From contig CAJTMX010000002.1 in NCBI GenBank assembly GCA_910577235.1, positions 62,001 through 126,000 on the forward strand: 64,000 nt of DNA. The letters run 5' to 3'. This document shows, piece after piece, positions 26,336-34,936 of this stretch; position 1 is the first letter of the stretch, and every line of letters starts with the position of its first letter. Both the position numbers and the translations under genes were made by a program. This DNA is from an uncultured Acetatifactor sp. (lineage in GTDB: Bacteria > Bacillota > Clostridia > Lachnospirales > Lachnospiraceae). The notes under the pieces were generated by a model. It was given only the letters and a program-made list of their open reading frames with translations, searched no databases and had not been told where the DNA came from.

Positions 26336-27301
26336 ATGAACAGTGTTTTAGAGAAACTGAGCAAGATTGGTATTGTACCCGTAGTAAAGATCGACCGGGC
26401 CGAGGATGCGGTGCCTCTGGCCAAGGCGCTGTGTGCCGGAGGACTGCCCTGCGCGGAGGTGACTTTCCGCACGGACGCGGCGGCGGCGGCCATCAAGGCC
26501 ATGACCGGGAATTTCCCGGATATGTGCGTGGGCGCAGGCACCGTGCTGAATGCGGAACAGGTGGACGCCGCTGTGGAGGCAGGTGCGCAGTTTATCGTCA
26601 GCCCGGGCTTAAATCCCAAGACAGTCAAGTACTGTCTGGAGAAGAATGTGCCCATCACTCCCGGCACTTCCAGTCCATCCGATATCGAGCAGGCTATTGA
26701 GCTGGGACTGGATGTGGTGAAGTTTTTCCCGGCGGAGCAGTCCGGCGGTCTGGCCAAGATCAAGGCCATGGCGGCACCCTATGTAAACATGAAATTCATG
26801 CCTACCGGCGGTATCAACGCAAAGAATCTGACTTCTTATCTGGACTTTAACAAGATCATCGCCTGCGGCGGCTCCTGGATGGTGCCCGGCGATCTGATAA
26901 GTGCGGGAGAGTGGGATAAGATCGAGCAGCTTACCAGGGAGGCCGTACAGACCATGCTGGGCTTTGAACTGGCTCATATCGGCATCAACTCCGAGAGCGC
27001 CGAGGAGGCGGAGAAGATTGCCAGGAGATTTTCCTTTATTTTCGGTATGCCTGTGAAGGTGGGCAACAGTTCTGTGTTTGCCGGTACGGAGGTAGAGGTG
27101 AACAAGACGCCTTATCTGGGAAAGCACGGACATATCGCCATCAGGACCAATTATATCGACAGAGCCGTGAGCTACCTGACCGGTGTGCTGGGCGTGGAGA
27201 TCGCGGAGGATACGGCCAAGAGAGATGCCAAGGGCAATCTGAAAGCCATTTATCTGAAAGAGGAATTTGGCGGATTCGCGCTGCATCTGGTGCAGAAGTA
27301 G
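26336..27301 (+). CDS. KHG/KDPG aldolase fused to a VOC (glyoxalase-like) domain
   Basis: A 321-residue protein. Residues 1 to about 210 are a class I KDPG/KHG aldolase (Schiff-base Lys in VVKFFPAE, KIGIVPVVKI-like N-terminus, GGINAKNL, CGGSWMVP). It cleaves KDPG to pyruvate and glyceraldehyde-3-phosphate. Residues about 220-321 are an extra module with two beta-alpha-beta-like units (ELAHIGINSES, HGHIAIRTNYIDRAVSYLTG, GFALHLVQK), typical of the VOC/glyoxalase fold. The usual aldolase is only about 210 residues. The extra domain's role is unknown. Confidence 0.88.
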   Translation: MNSVLEKLSKIGIVPVVKIDRAEDAVPLAKALCAGGLPCAEVTFRTDAAAAAIKAMTGNFPDMCVGAGTVLNAEQVDAAVEAGAQFIVSPGLNPKTVKYCLEKNVPITPGTSSPSDIEQAIELGLDVVKFFPAEQSGGLAKIKAMAAPYVNMKFMPTGGINAKNLTSYLDFNKIIACGGSWMVPGDLISAGEWDKIEQLTREAVQTMLGFELAHIGINSESAEEAEKIARRFSFIFGMPVKVGNSSVFAGTEVEVNKTPYLGKHGHIAIRTNYIDRAVSYLTGVLGVEIAEDTAKRDAKGNLKAIYLKEEFGGFALHLVQK

Positions 27302-27349
27302 GCGGCAACGTAACGCAGAATATATACAGCAAAGAAAGGAAATGAACCA

Positions 27350-28381
27350 ATGGCAAAAGTAATTACAATGGGTGAGATCATGCTGAGACTGTCCACCCCC
27401 AACAATGAGAAATTTATTCAGGCAGACGAGTTTGACGTGTGTTATGGCGGCGGCGAGGCCAATGTGGCCGTATCCCTGGCCAACTATGGACATGACGCGG
27501 AGTTTGTCACCGCCGTGCCCGACAATGAGATCGGCGAGTGCGCGGTGGCGGCCCTGAGAAAGTACAATGTGTCCACAAAGCATATCGCGAAGTGTGGCGA
27601 GAGACTGGGTATCTATTATCTGGAGAGCGGTTCCGCCATGAGACCTTCCAAGGTTGTATATGACAGAGCCCATTCCTCCATCTCCACGGCCACGGAGGCG
27701 GATTTTGATTTTGACGCTATCTTTGAGGGCGCGGATTGGTTCCATTTCACAGGTATCACGCCCGCCGTGTCCGACAGCGCGGCGGAGCTGACCGAGAAAG
27801 CGCTGGTGGCGGCGAAAAAGCACGGTGTGAAGGTGTCCGTTGACCTGAACTTCCGCAAGAAACTGTGGTCCTCCGAGAAGGCCCAGAAAGTTATGAAGAA
27901 TCTTATGAAATATGTGGATGTATGCATCGGCAACGAGGAGGACGCGGAGCTGGTTCTGGGCTACAAACCGGGCAAGACCGATGTGACCAGCGGCGATCTG
28001 GAGCTGGCGGGCTACAAGTCCATCTTTGAGCAGATGGTGGCGGACTACAATTTTGAGTACTGCATTTCCTCCCTGCGGGTGAGCCATTCCGCTTCCGACA
28101 ACGGTTGGTCCGCATGTATCTACTCCAGAGACACCAAGGAGTTCTATCACTCCAAGGAGTACAGCATCCATCCCATCGTTGACCGGGTGGGCGGCGGCGA
28201 CTCCTTTGCCGGAGGTGTGATCTGCGGCCTGCTGGACGGCAAGGATTTCAAGGCGGCACTGGAGTACGGTGTGGCAGCATCCGCGCTGAAACATACCATC
28301 CCCGGCGACTTCAACCTGGTGTCCCGGAAAGAGGTAGAGACTTTGGCGGGCGGCGATGCCTCCGGAAGAGTGCAGCGATAA
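27350..28381 (+). CDS. kdgK: PfkB-family 2-keto-3-deoxygluconate kinase
   Basis: A 343-residue kinase. N-terminal MGEIMLRLSTPNNEKF, glycine-rich YGGGEANVAVSLANYGHDAE (substrate side) and the catalytic GGGDSFAGG near residue 280 are PfkB hallmarks. The MLRL and SGSAMRPSKVVYDRAHSSIS text matches KDG kinases. It phosphorylates KDG to KDPG for the preceding aldolase, closing the pathway. The start has AAAGGAAATG. An AGRVQR-type tail precedes a strong terminator that ends the operon. Confidence 0.9.
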   Translation: MAKVITMGEIMLRLSTPNNEKFIQADEFDVCYGGGEANVAVSLANYGHDAEFVTAVPDNEIGECAVAALRKYNVSTKHIAKCGERLGIYYLESGSAMRPSKVVYDRAHSSISTATEADFDFDAIFEGADWFHFTGITPAVSDSAAELTEKALVAAKKHGVKVSVDLNFRKKLWSSEKAQKVMKNLMKYVDVCIGNEEDAELVLGYKPGKTDVTSGDLELAGYKSIFEQMVADYNFEYCISSLRVSHSASDNGWSACIYSRDTKEFYHSKEYSIHPIVDRVGGGDSFAGGVICGLLDGKDFKAALEYGVAASALKHTIPGDFNLVSRKEVETLAGGDASGRVQR

Positions 28382-28404
28382 TATACGGCAAAGATACGCA
28401 AAAA

Positions 28405-28437
28405 AAGCGCGCCGGGTCATCAGTCGGCGCGCTTTTT
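28405..28437 (+). terminator. Rho-independent terminator of the kdu operon
   Basis: Arms AAGCGCGCCG (28405-28414) and CGGCGCGCTT (28425-28434) with a 10-base loop, followed by T-run. Confidence 0.9.
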
Positions 28438-28496
28438 CATCTTATTGTTTTATCGCGAGTTCAGTCGCAATGTTGTACATAACATTACCTAATAGT

Positions 28497-28856
28497 CTAG
28501 TTGATATGCCGCTTGATAGCATCAAAGCTTTCCTTGCTGATAACATGCTCTATGCGGCAGGCATCTTCGGCGGCGATCTTGGGATCTACTCCCAGACGGG
28601 TCAGCCATTCGGATAAAAGCTCATGTCGCTCATAGATCATGTCGGCAATTTCCTTGCCGCTCTCCGTAAGGTAAATAAATCCCTCTCTGGTCACGGTGAT
28701 ATGATTTTTCTCCCGGAGATTTTTCATGGCCACGCTGACGCTGGATTTTTTAAAGCCCAACTCCTCTGCTATATCAACGGAGCGTACCACCGGCTTGCAT
28801 CTGCTAAGTATAAGAATTGTCTCCAGGTAATTTTCTGCTGACTCGCTGGTATTCAT
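28497..28856 (-). CDS. DtxR/MntR-family metal-dependent regulator
   Basis: A 119-residue repressor. The winged helix (residues 5-65: ESAENYLETILIL, VDIAEELGFKKSSVSVAM, EGFIYLTESGKEIA) is followed by the helical dimer domain with metal-site residues (ERHELLSEWL, AEDACRIEHVIS). Length and the absence of an SH3 domain fit MntR-type manganese/iron sensors. Start at 28856 is preferred; an ATG four codons upstream abuts its ribosome site. It has no adjacent transporter, so its targets are elsewhere. Confidence 0.85.
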   Translation of the reverse strand: MNTSESAENYLETILILSRCKPVVRSVDIAEELGFKKSSVSVAMKNLREKNHITVTREGFIYLTESGKEIADMIYERHELLSEWLTRLGVDPKIAAEDACRIEHVISKESFDAIKRHIN

Positions 28857-29117
28857 ATTCCCTATCATTCCTTTCCCGGATTGCCTGTTCCACCCGTTTG
28901 AGGAGAACTGCTGTTATCAGTATAGCATACCAGAAAAATATCGGCAATCGAAAATTTCGCGCTATGTATCATCACTTATTGTCCGGCTTTTCAAAGGGAT
29001 GGGTATGTGATATTATTAAAGTGCGCTGGGCAAAAAAAAGTGTTGCTTTAGTCACACTTGAGAAACATTCATACACTGAAAAGGATTGAAAACTTGTGAT
29101 TTTTATGGAGGGATAAC

Positions 29118-29534
29118 ATGAATATTCTGGTCATAGACAGTCAGGGCGGAGGAATGGGAAAGCAGTTGGTGAGCGCCGTCAAACAGCAGCTGGTGGGTGC
29201 CCATGTCACGGCGGTGGGCACCAACAGCACGGCTACGGCGGCCATGCTCAGGGCCGGGGCGGACGCGGCGGCCACCGGCGAGAATGCGGTGATCGTGGGA
29301 TGCCGCAAGGCGGATGTGATCGTGGGTCCCATCGGGATTGTGATCGCGGACGCGATGTATGGGGAGGTAACGCCCGCCATGGCTTTGGCAGTGGGACAGA
29401 GCCGGGCTAAGCGGGTATTGATACCGGTGAACCAGTGCGACAATATCATTGCCGGCGTGACACAGCAGCCTCTGGGAAATCTGGTTGAAAGCGCCGTGGC
29501 TCATATTAAAAGCTGTCTCTCGTTTAATTCTTAA
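29118..29534 (+). CDS. DUF3842 family protein
   Basis: A 138-residue protein with a Rossmann-like start, MNILVIDSQGGGMGKQLV, and the family motifs VGTNSTATAAMLRAGADAAA, TGENA and DVIVGPIGIVIA. The glycine-rich loop suggests nucleotide binding. Its role is unknown. The start has GGAGGG 8 bases upstream. It stands alone between the MntR-type regulator and the solute-binding protein. Confidence 0.82.
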   Translation: MNILVIDSQGGGMGKQLVSAVKQQLVGAHVTAVGTNSTATAAMLRAGADAAATGENAVIVGCRKADVIVGPIGIVIADAMYGEVTPAMALAVGQSRAKRVLIPVNQCDNIIAGVTQQPLGNLVESAVAHIKSCLSFNS

Positions 29535-29548
29535 TATTTTGTAAAGTG

Positions 29549-29621
29549 TGTTTACAAAGTAGACAATAAGTGATATGTTTACATAGTAAACAATAGAAGA
29601 CTCTGTTTACAATGTGACAAT
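29549..29621. promoter_or_regulatory. Triple operator-like repeat upstream of the binding-protein gene
   Basis: Three copies of TGTTTAC-N3-GT(A)-x-AC-type text stand at 29549-29568, 29576-29595 and 29604-29621, spaced 27 and 28 bases apart. The central one is a dyad (GTTTAC-N3-GTAAAC). The right half of the first (TAGAC) is the same half-site as in the BlaI operators at 61964-62000. They end 12 bases before the start codon's ribosome site. Confidence 0.7.
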
Positions 29622-29633
29622 CGGAGGTAGAGT

Positions 29634-31985
29634 ATGAAACGAGGATTATGGAAAAAAGTAGCAGCATTGTCGCTGGCTGCGGTTATGAGCTTGGGACTTG
29701 CAGCCTGTGACGGCGGCGGAAACGGAGACCAACAGGGCGGCGGCCAGATCGGAACCGGAGGCAATAATGTGGTCGGCGGCGGGCAATCCGGTCAGGCGGG
29801 CAAGGAGAATGTCTATTCTTATCAGGAACTTAATGTGCTTGACCGCCATGACAATGTGCTCGACATGTGTTATCTGGACGGTAAACTGTATCTGCTGACG
29901 GATAGGTATGGCGGCTCCGGTGAGGAGATCGAAGGGGGAAACGCCTTTGGCTTTTACAGGGCCAACGCCGACGGCTCGGACTGCAGTTTTGTGAAATTGG
30001 CGTTTCCGGAGAGAGAAGAGACGGGCAGCTGGATCAACAGCAGTATGATCTCTGACGCAGGCAGTGTTTTTGCCGTGGTGGGCAGCAGCTATGAGGATGT
30101 CTCCGACCCGGAAAACCCGGTCTATAAGGATCGCACTTTTTTGGACTGCTGGGACATGGAGGGCAATCTGAAATGGTCTAAACGGCTAGATTCCGACAAT
30201 ACGGAAGAATGGATTTACTTTAATCAGCTGTTGGACGGCGGCGAAGGCAGAGCGCTGACCATCATGGGAGGAGACAAACCCCAAGCGGTACTCTATTCCG
30301 CGCAGGGAGAGGAGATCAGCCGCAAAGAACTGACTGACGGGATATTTGATCGTTCCGGCAGTATGTATACCGGAGATGACGGCAAACTGTTGGTGACGTA
30401 CTTTGACGAGGATTATGTAAAGCGTTATATCACCGACTTTGATCTGGAAACCGGTCAGATCGGGGAAGCATGCGAACTGCCTTTCAGCAACAGTTATACT
30501 GTCAACAAGGGGCAGAACACGGATCTGCTGCTGACGGATGCCATGGGAGTATATACATGGAACATCGGGGACAGCGAGCCTAAAATGATGATGAATATAG
30601 TAAATTCGGATCTACCTGCCCATGAACTGAATCTGGTGCAGTTGGTTGACGATCAGCATTTTGTGGCATTGTATAATGACCTGGGCAGCTGGCAACAGAA
30701 ATGCGCTTATTTTACCTATGTGGACCCTGCAAGTATACAGGACAAAGCGGAGCTGGTGCTGGGAGGCGTGTATATCGGCGCGGATATCAAGGCCAAGGTT
30801 ATAGCGTTTAACAGAGCCAGTGACCGGTACAGGATCATGCTGAAAGATTATAGCGCATACAATACCGGCGAGGACTGGATGGCCGGACAGACCCGGCTGA
30901 ACAACGATATTATGATCGGACAGATGCCGGATATCATGATACTGAATGATATGACCAGCTATGTCAACTATGTATCCAAGGGAGTGCTTGCGGACATCGG
31001 TCAGATGCTGGCGGATGATCCGGAACTGGGGCAGCTGGAATATCTCCAGAATGTGAGGGATGCTTATAGCGTGAACGGAACTCTGTACGCGGTGGTACCC
31101 AGCTTTAGCGTACGTACTATGATAGCCAAGAAGTCGCTGGTGGGAGACCCTGCGTCCTGGACTATGGCTGACATGGAGGCGGTGCTCGCCACGATGCCCG
31201 AGGGAGCCTCGGCCTTTGGCAGTATGATCCGTGAAACTTTTATCTATCAGATGATCAGTTACTCGGGGCAGGATTTTATCGATATGGAGAGTGGTCAGTG
31301 CAATTTTAACAGCCAGAGTTTTATCGATATGCTGGAGTATGCAAAAACATTGCCGAAAGAGGACCCTCAGAATTATGATGAGGAATACGATTATTATCAG
31401 TACCGGGAGAACCGCAGCCTGCTGTTTGACCTGTATATCAGCAATATTAAGGACAGTAAATACCAGATCAAAGGAAATATGGGCGAAGAGATATCTTTTG
31501 TAGGTTTCCCCACAGCGGATTCCAACGGTTCGACTTTGGGCGCAGGCGGCTACATCTTTATGATCTCCGCCAAATCCGGGCAGCAGGACGGCGCGTGGCA
31601 GTTTGTCCGCCAGTTTCTAACTCCGGAGTACCAGAACGGTACGGAGATCTACGATATGCCGGTGCTGAAGTCAGCCTTCCTGGCTAAGGCTCAGGAGGCC
31701 ACAGAGCGTCCTTACTGGACAGACGAAAACGGAAATAAGGAATACTATGACGATACCTGGTATGCCAATGGGGAAGAGATCATTCTGGAGCCGTTTACCC
31801 AGGAGGAGGTAGATGCCATGTGTGAGTTTATCTACACGGTGAACCGCACGGCATATGACAATGAATTTGTCCGCAATATTATCGCGGAGGAGGCGGAAGC
31901 ATATTTTGCGGGGCAGAAGACCGTACAGGACGTGGTGGATATCATTCAGTCCAGAGTGCAGGTTTATGTGAATGAGAATCAGTAA
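29634..31985 (+). CDS. Lipoprotein: extracellular solute-binding domain with extra N-terminal region
   Basis: A 783-residue lipoprotein. The lipobox is LGLAAC with a Gly/Asn/Gln-rich linker after Cys23. Residues about 60-375 are repeated Asp/Gly-turn strands (NVLDMCYLDGKLYLLTD, ALTIMGGDKPQAVLYSAQGE, LLLTDAMGVYTWNIG) consistent with a beta-propeller. Residues about 380-783 read as a family 1 solute-binding domain (VIAFNRASDRYRI, NDIMIGQMPDIMI, AWQFVRQFLTPE). It would bind a sugar at the cell surface. No permease or ATPase is near, so it is an orphan in this window. Normal binding proteins are about 400-450 residues. Confidence 0.83.
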   Translation: MKRGLWKKVAALSLAAVMSLGLAACDGGGNGDQQGGGQIGTGGNNVVGGGQSGQAGKENVYSYQELNVLDRHDNVLDMCYLDGKLYLLTDRYGGSGEEIEGGNAFGFYRANADGSDCSFVKLAFPEREETGSWINSSMISDAGSVFAVVGSSYEDVSDPENPVYKDRTFLDCWDMEGNLKWSKRLDSDNTEEWIYFNQLLDGGEGRALTIMGGDKPQAVLYSAQGEEISRKELTDGIFDRSGSMYTGDDGKLLVTYFDEDYVKRYITDFDLETGQIGEACELPFSNSYTVNKGQNTDLLLTDAMGVYTWNIGDSEPKMMMNIVNSDLPAHELNLVQLVDDQHFVALYNDLGSWQQKCAYFTYVDPASIQDKAELVLGGVYIGADIKAKVIAFNRASDRYRIMLKDYSAYNTGEDWMAGQTRLNNDIMIGQMPDIMILNDMTSYVNYVSKGVLADIGQMLADDPELGQLEYLQNVRDAYSVNGTLYAVVPSFSVRTMIAKKSLVGDPASWTMADMEAVLATMPEGASAFGSMIRETFIYQMISYSGQDFIDMESGQCNFNSQSFIDMLEYAKTLPKEDPQNYDEEYDYYQYRENRSLLFDLYISNIKDSKYQIKGNMGEEISFVGFPTADSNGSTLGAGGYIFMISAKSGQQDGAWQFVRQFLTPEYQNGTEIYDMPVLKSAFLAKAQEATERPYWTDENGNKEYYDDTWYANGEEIILEPFTQEEVDAMCEFIYTVNRTAYDNEFVRNIIAEEAEAYFAGQKTVQDVVDIIQSRVQVYVNENQ

Positions 31986-32059
31986 ACAGTGCATTTCCGC
32001 AGTACGTTTTCAAAATACATTTTCAAAATACATTTTCATATAGAAGGGGCTATAAAAGT

Positions 32060-32719
32060 ATGAGACGAGTTAACATTTTTGCCACAGGCATGACCGTCAT
32101 GTGCCTGTTGGCCGGATGCGGAAATGTGGGGGGAACACCGGCTGAGAGCAGCGATGAAACAGTGGTGGAAAACTCCTCAGAGGATGCGGCGGCAATATTT
32201 GAAACGGATTTGAGTGAAGAGGAACAGGCATTCTTTACGGCCTTTATCCAAGAGAAAGAAAATTATGGATTTCTTCTGTCGGAGTATGATGCGCCCCAGG
32301 ATGTGATGATCTGGGAGGTTTTGTATAGCGGCGCGGGATTTGGAGAAGGGATACCGGAGGAAGATAAAGCGCTTTACCTTGAAAAGTCTCAGCAGGAAGA
32401 AATATATACGGACTGCTTAAAGATGACCCGGCAGGATATTGACAGTTTTCTTCAAAGAAAACTGGGTGTGGGGCTGGATGAAATGAGCAATCCTTTGGAA
32501 ATGGTGTATCTCGAGGAGACGGACGCCTATTACAACCAGGCGGGCGATACCAATTACGTTCCTTTCGCATGTACGGGTGGAACCAGACAGGGAGATACCT
32601 ATACATTGCATTTTACCCCTGCGGCTGACTGGCCGGAGGGAGAACCAGACAGGGAGACGATCCTCTTAAAAACGGGAGACGGATATCGGTTTGTGTCAAA
32701 TCATATATTAACAAAGTAA
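32060..32719 (+). CDS. Lipoprotein of unknown function
   Basis: A 219-residue exported lipoprotein with lipobox LLAGC at Cys20, then an acidic stretch and a soluble domain. The C-terminal part has a beta-rich end (TYTLHFTPAADWPEGEPDRE). It resembles companion lipoproteins found after binding proteins, but I cannot name it. It follows the binding protein by 74 bases. The gap between them holds the repeat CATTTTCAAAATA twice and no clear terminator. Confidence 0.65.
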   Translation: MRRVNIFATGMTVMCLLAGCGNVGGTPAESSDETVVENSSEDAAAIFETDLSEEEQAFFTAFIQEKENYGFLLSEYDAPQDVMIWEVLYSGAGFGEGIPEEDKALYLEKSQQEEIYTDCLKMTRQDIDSFLQRKLGVGLDEMSNPLEMVYLEETDAYYNQAGDTNYVPFACTGGTRQGDTYTLHFTPAADWPEGEPDRETILLKTGDGYRFVSNHILTK

Positions 32720-32723
32720 TTTG

Positions 32724-32771
32724 AATACGGTGCAAAACCGGAACCGAAAGGGTCCGGTTTCGCACCGTATT
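32724..32771. terminator. Long perfect hairpin after the lipoprotein gene
   Basis: Arms AATACGGTGC (32724-32733) and GCACCGTATT (32762-32771), with inner AAACCGGA/TCCGGTTT, form about 18 base pairs with one mismatch. There is no T-run, so it may act as 3'-end structure or a weak terminator. Confidence 0.6.
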
Positions 32772-32813
32772 GCAGTTGTAAGTATAAAAAATGCGCTGAA
32801 AAATAAATGGTGC

Positions 32814-32844
32814 TTGACTATAAACCTTGTTGATACCTTATATT
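32814..32844 (+). promoter_or_regulatory. MerR-type promoter, 19-base spacer, with downstream dyad
   Basis: -35 TTGACT (32814-32819) and -10 TATATT (32839-32844) are 19 bases apart. A further dyad ACCTTATA (32835-32842)/TATAAGGT (32856-32863) lies over the -10 and start region. It drives the MerR gene at 32900. Confidence 0.6.
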
Positions 32845-32899
32845 GTAGGGGAAACTATAAGGTGACGGTATATACAGAACAGGGCAGGAGGCAGAGAGC

Positions 32900-33754
32900 A
32901 TGACAATTAAAGAGGCAGAAAAGAGGACGGGATTAACACGTTCCAATATTCGTTTTTATGAAAAGGAAAAGCTTATAGTACCCTCCAGGAATAACAATAA
33001 CGGATATAGGGATTATTCGGAGGCGGATATTGATAACCTAAAAAAGATAGCGTATCTGCGTACATTGGAAATTCCGGTAGAAGAAATACGCCGGATTATA
33101 TCTGGTACAGTGCCTATGGAGCAGGTGATCAAAAAGCAGGTGGAAGTGATCGGTGAGCAGATTAGGAGTCTAAGCAGAGCGAAAACCATGTGTGAAAAAA
33201 TGCTTGAGAGCGGAAAGATCAGCTATGAGGAATTGCAGATCGAGAAATATTTGACGGACCCTAAAACCTATTGGGGAGAAAATAGAGCGGTGTTAAAGCC
33301 GGATTCGGTGAGCTTTTTGTTTTTATGGGGAAGTTTTATGACATGGTCTGCAATCACGCTTATCTGTTTGACGATCGGGATTCTGTCTTATGCAAAACTA
33401 CCGGAAGTAATACCCGTGCAGTGGAGCCATGGAATGGCAGTATTGTGGGTAGATAAAGTATTCGTCTTTGCATACCCGTTGGCCTGTATCCTGCTCCGGT
33501 TTTTTATAAGGCCCATAATTTATATGCGCCTGCTGATGAATCGTCCCTACGGAGAACCTGTAACGGAGTATTTGACCAACTACCTATGCTTTGTGGCACT
33601 GTCAGTAGAACTGTTTTCCGTATTGTTTGTTTTTGGATTTGTAAAAAGCGTGGTAGCGGTTATTGCCATGGATACCGCTGTATTTTTGGGGATACTGCTT
33701 TTGGCGATGGTCAAGACCGGTCTGTATTCCGGCTCAAAGGGTGGGCATGTGTAA
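32900..33754 (+). CDS. MerR-family regulator with C-terminal membrane helices
   Basis: A 284-residue protein. The MerR HTH is at residues 3-70 (LTRSNIRFYEKEKLI, NNGYRDYSEADIDNLKKI), then a coiled coil to about 130. Four hydrophobic segments follow, the first pair around 145-175, with a DUF1648-like feel (SYAKLPEVIPVQWSHG matches the LP..IP.HW pattern). That domain occurs in proteins near sporulation or membrane sensors. A MerR regulator joined to it could sense envelope state. The start has AGGAGG, and the promoter carries the 19-base MerR spacing. Confidence 0.82.
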   Translation: MTIKEAEKRTGLTRSNIRFYEKEKLIVPSRNNNNGYRDYSEADIDNLKKIAYLRTLEIPVEEIRRIISGTVPMEQVIKKQVEVIGEQIRSLSRAKTMCEKMLESGKISYEELQIEKYLTDPKTYWGENRAVLKPDSVSFLFLWGSFMTWSAITLICLTIGILSYAKLPEVIPVQWSHGMAVLWVDKVFVFAYPLACILLRFFIRPIIYMRLLMNRPYGEPVTEYLTNYLCFVALSVELFSVLFVFGFVKSVVAVIAMDTAVFLGILLLAMVKTGLYSGSKGGHV

Positions 33755-33778
33755 GAATTCCGGTTATCGGCCTTTTAG

Positions 33779-33820
33779 AAAAGAAAAAGCTGAAAGTTTC
33801 GATTTCCAAAGCTTTCAGCT
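33779..33820 (-). terminator. Rho-independent terminator of tRNA-Leu (minus strand)
   Basis: Arms AGCTGAAAG and CTTTCAGCT (33788-33796, 33812-33820) are followed on the minus strand by TTTTTCTTTT. Confidence 0.8.
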
Positions 33821-33833
33821 ACATTGTATTCAA

Positions 33834-33917
33834 TGCAAGAGATGGGACTTGAACCCACACGACATTGCTGCCACCAGATCCTTAGTCTGGCCTGTCTGCC
33901 AATTCCAGCACTCTTGC
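33834..33917 (-). tRNA. tRNA-Leu(AAG)
   Basis: The minus strand folds into an 84-base tRNA: 7-base acceptor GCAAGAG/CTCTTGC with discriminator A, TTGGCAGA-type D-arm, anticodon arm CCAGA-CTAAGGA-TCTGG giving AAG, a long class II variable arm, and GTTCAAGTC T-loop. CCA is not encoded. The 33755-34111 gap holds this tRNA, its terminator and no gene. Confidence 0.93.
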
Positions 33918-34111
33918 CTGTTGATAGATTTCCTCGGTTTGGTTCATCTGACGAACTCACCCAAGCAGATAATATACTAACATCTCAGACGGAAAATGTC
34001 AATGCCTTTTGCATAAATTTTGGTTGTCAGTAGTCGGAATGTATGATAAAATAATAGCATATAAAATCTGTTTGAGCAGAAATAACAGGAAACGAGGTTG
34101 ATTAAGTCGTA

Positions 34112-34909
34112 ATGGATAATGGAAATACATTTTTGGAGCAGGCCATGCGGATTCCCCAGTTGGAGCAACTGTTTGTAGTATTCGGGGCAGGTACCCGGCT
34201 GCCGTTTGCGACCTGTGACGAGGAAGACTTCACCGATCAGATATGGACATTTGTGGAGGAGGAGAAAGCAAAGCATTATGCGGATGTGCGTAGGGAGAAT
34301 TTTGGGGACGCGCTGGCGGTGGTGAAAGTTACGCAAGAACATATGTTGCCGTTTTTCAGCAGCCTGTTCGCGTACGGTATCGATGTCATCATGTTTCAGG
34401 AGGAGGAGCGCCTGACAGGCTTGCCGCTGGACAAGCTGGTCAAACGTCCGGATATGTCCCAGATACCGGAGGAAAGGAGACCGTTTCTCAATCCGCAGAT
34501 GCAGCTTTCCGGCATTCATTTCATGCAGGAGATGCATCGCAAGGAGCGCAATGCCCAGGCTCTGCATGAGTATGAGGAGGAGATGGCGGTAAACATTGTG
34601 CGCAGCCGCTTTCTGGTGCCTCATGAGATCGACGGGGACGCGCCTTTGCCGGATGGCTCCAATATTAGGATTCCCTGTGTAAAAAACAAGGAAGGTCAGA
34701 TGTTTCAGCCTATCTTTACGGACGGACAGGAACTGATCAAGTTTGACAGAGACAAAAAACTCCGTGCCAGCGCTATAGCTTTCACGGACATTCAGAAGGC
34801 CATGGGAAAAGAAGTTATGGGCATCGTGATCAATCCCATGAGTCTGAATATCATATTGATGGCAGATAAGATCCCCGCGCTGATCGAGAGATTCAAACCT
34901 GCTGAGTAG
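34112..34909 (+). CDS. SseB family protein
   Basis: A 265-residue cytosolic protein with the SseB N-terminal-type module repeated twice (residues about 10-95 and 150-255: LFVVFGAG, FTDQIWTFVEEEKAK; IPCVKNKEGQMFQPIFTDGQ, VMGIVINPMSLNIIL). The two share a strand-helix pattern, suggesting duplication. Function is not established in Firmicutes. The ribosome site before the ATG is weak (GAGG, 14 bases). The following diguanylate-type gene starts 28 bases later, suggesting co-transcription. Confidence 0.75.
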   Translation: MDNGNTFLEQAMRIPQLEQLFVVFGAGTRLPFATCDEEDFTDQIWTFVEEEKAKHYADVRRENFGDALAVVKVTQEHMLPFFSSLFAYGIDVIMFQEEERLTGLPLDKLVKRPDMSQIPEERRPFLNPQMQLSGIHFMQEMHRKERNAQALHEYEEEMAVNIVRSRFLVPHEIDGDAPLPDGSNIRIPCVKNKEGQMFQPIFTDGQELIKFDRDKKLRASAIAFTDIQKAMGKEVMGIVINPMSLNIILMADKIPALIERFKPAE

Positions 34910-34936
34910 TGAGGGAAGTTGAGGGGTGTACCGACT

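Noticed and set aside
26609..28420. 603-codon minus-strand frame
   Set aside because: It lies antisense to the aldolase and KDG kinase genes, both with strong motifs, so it is a shadow frame.
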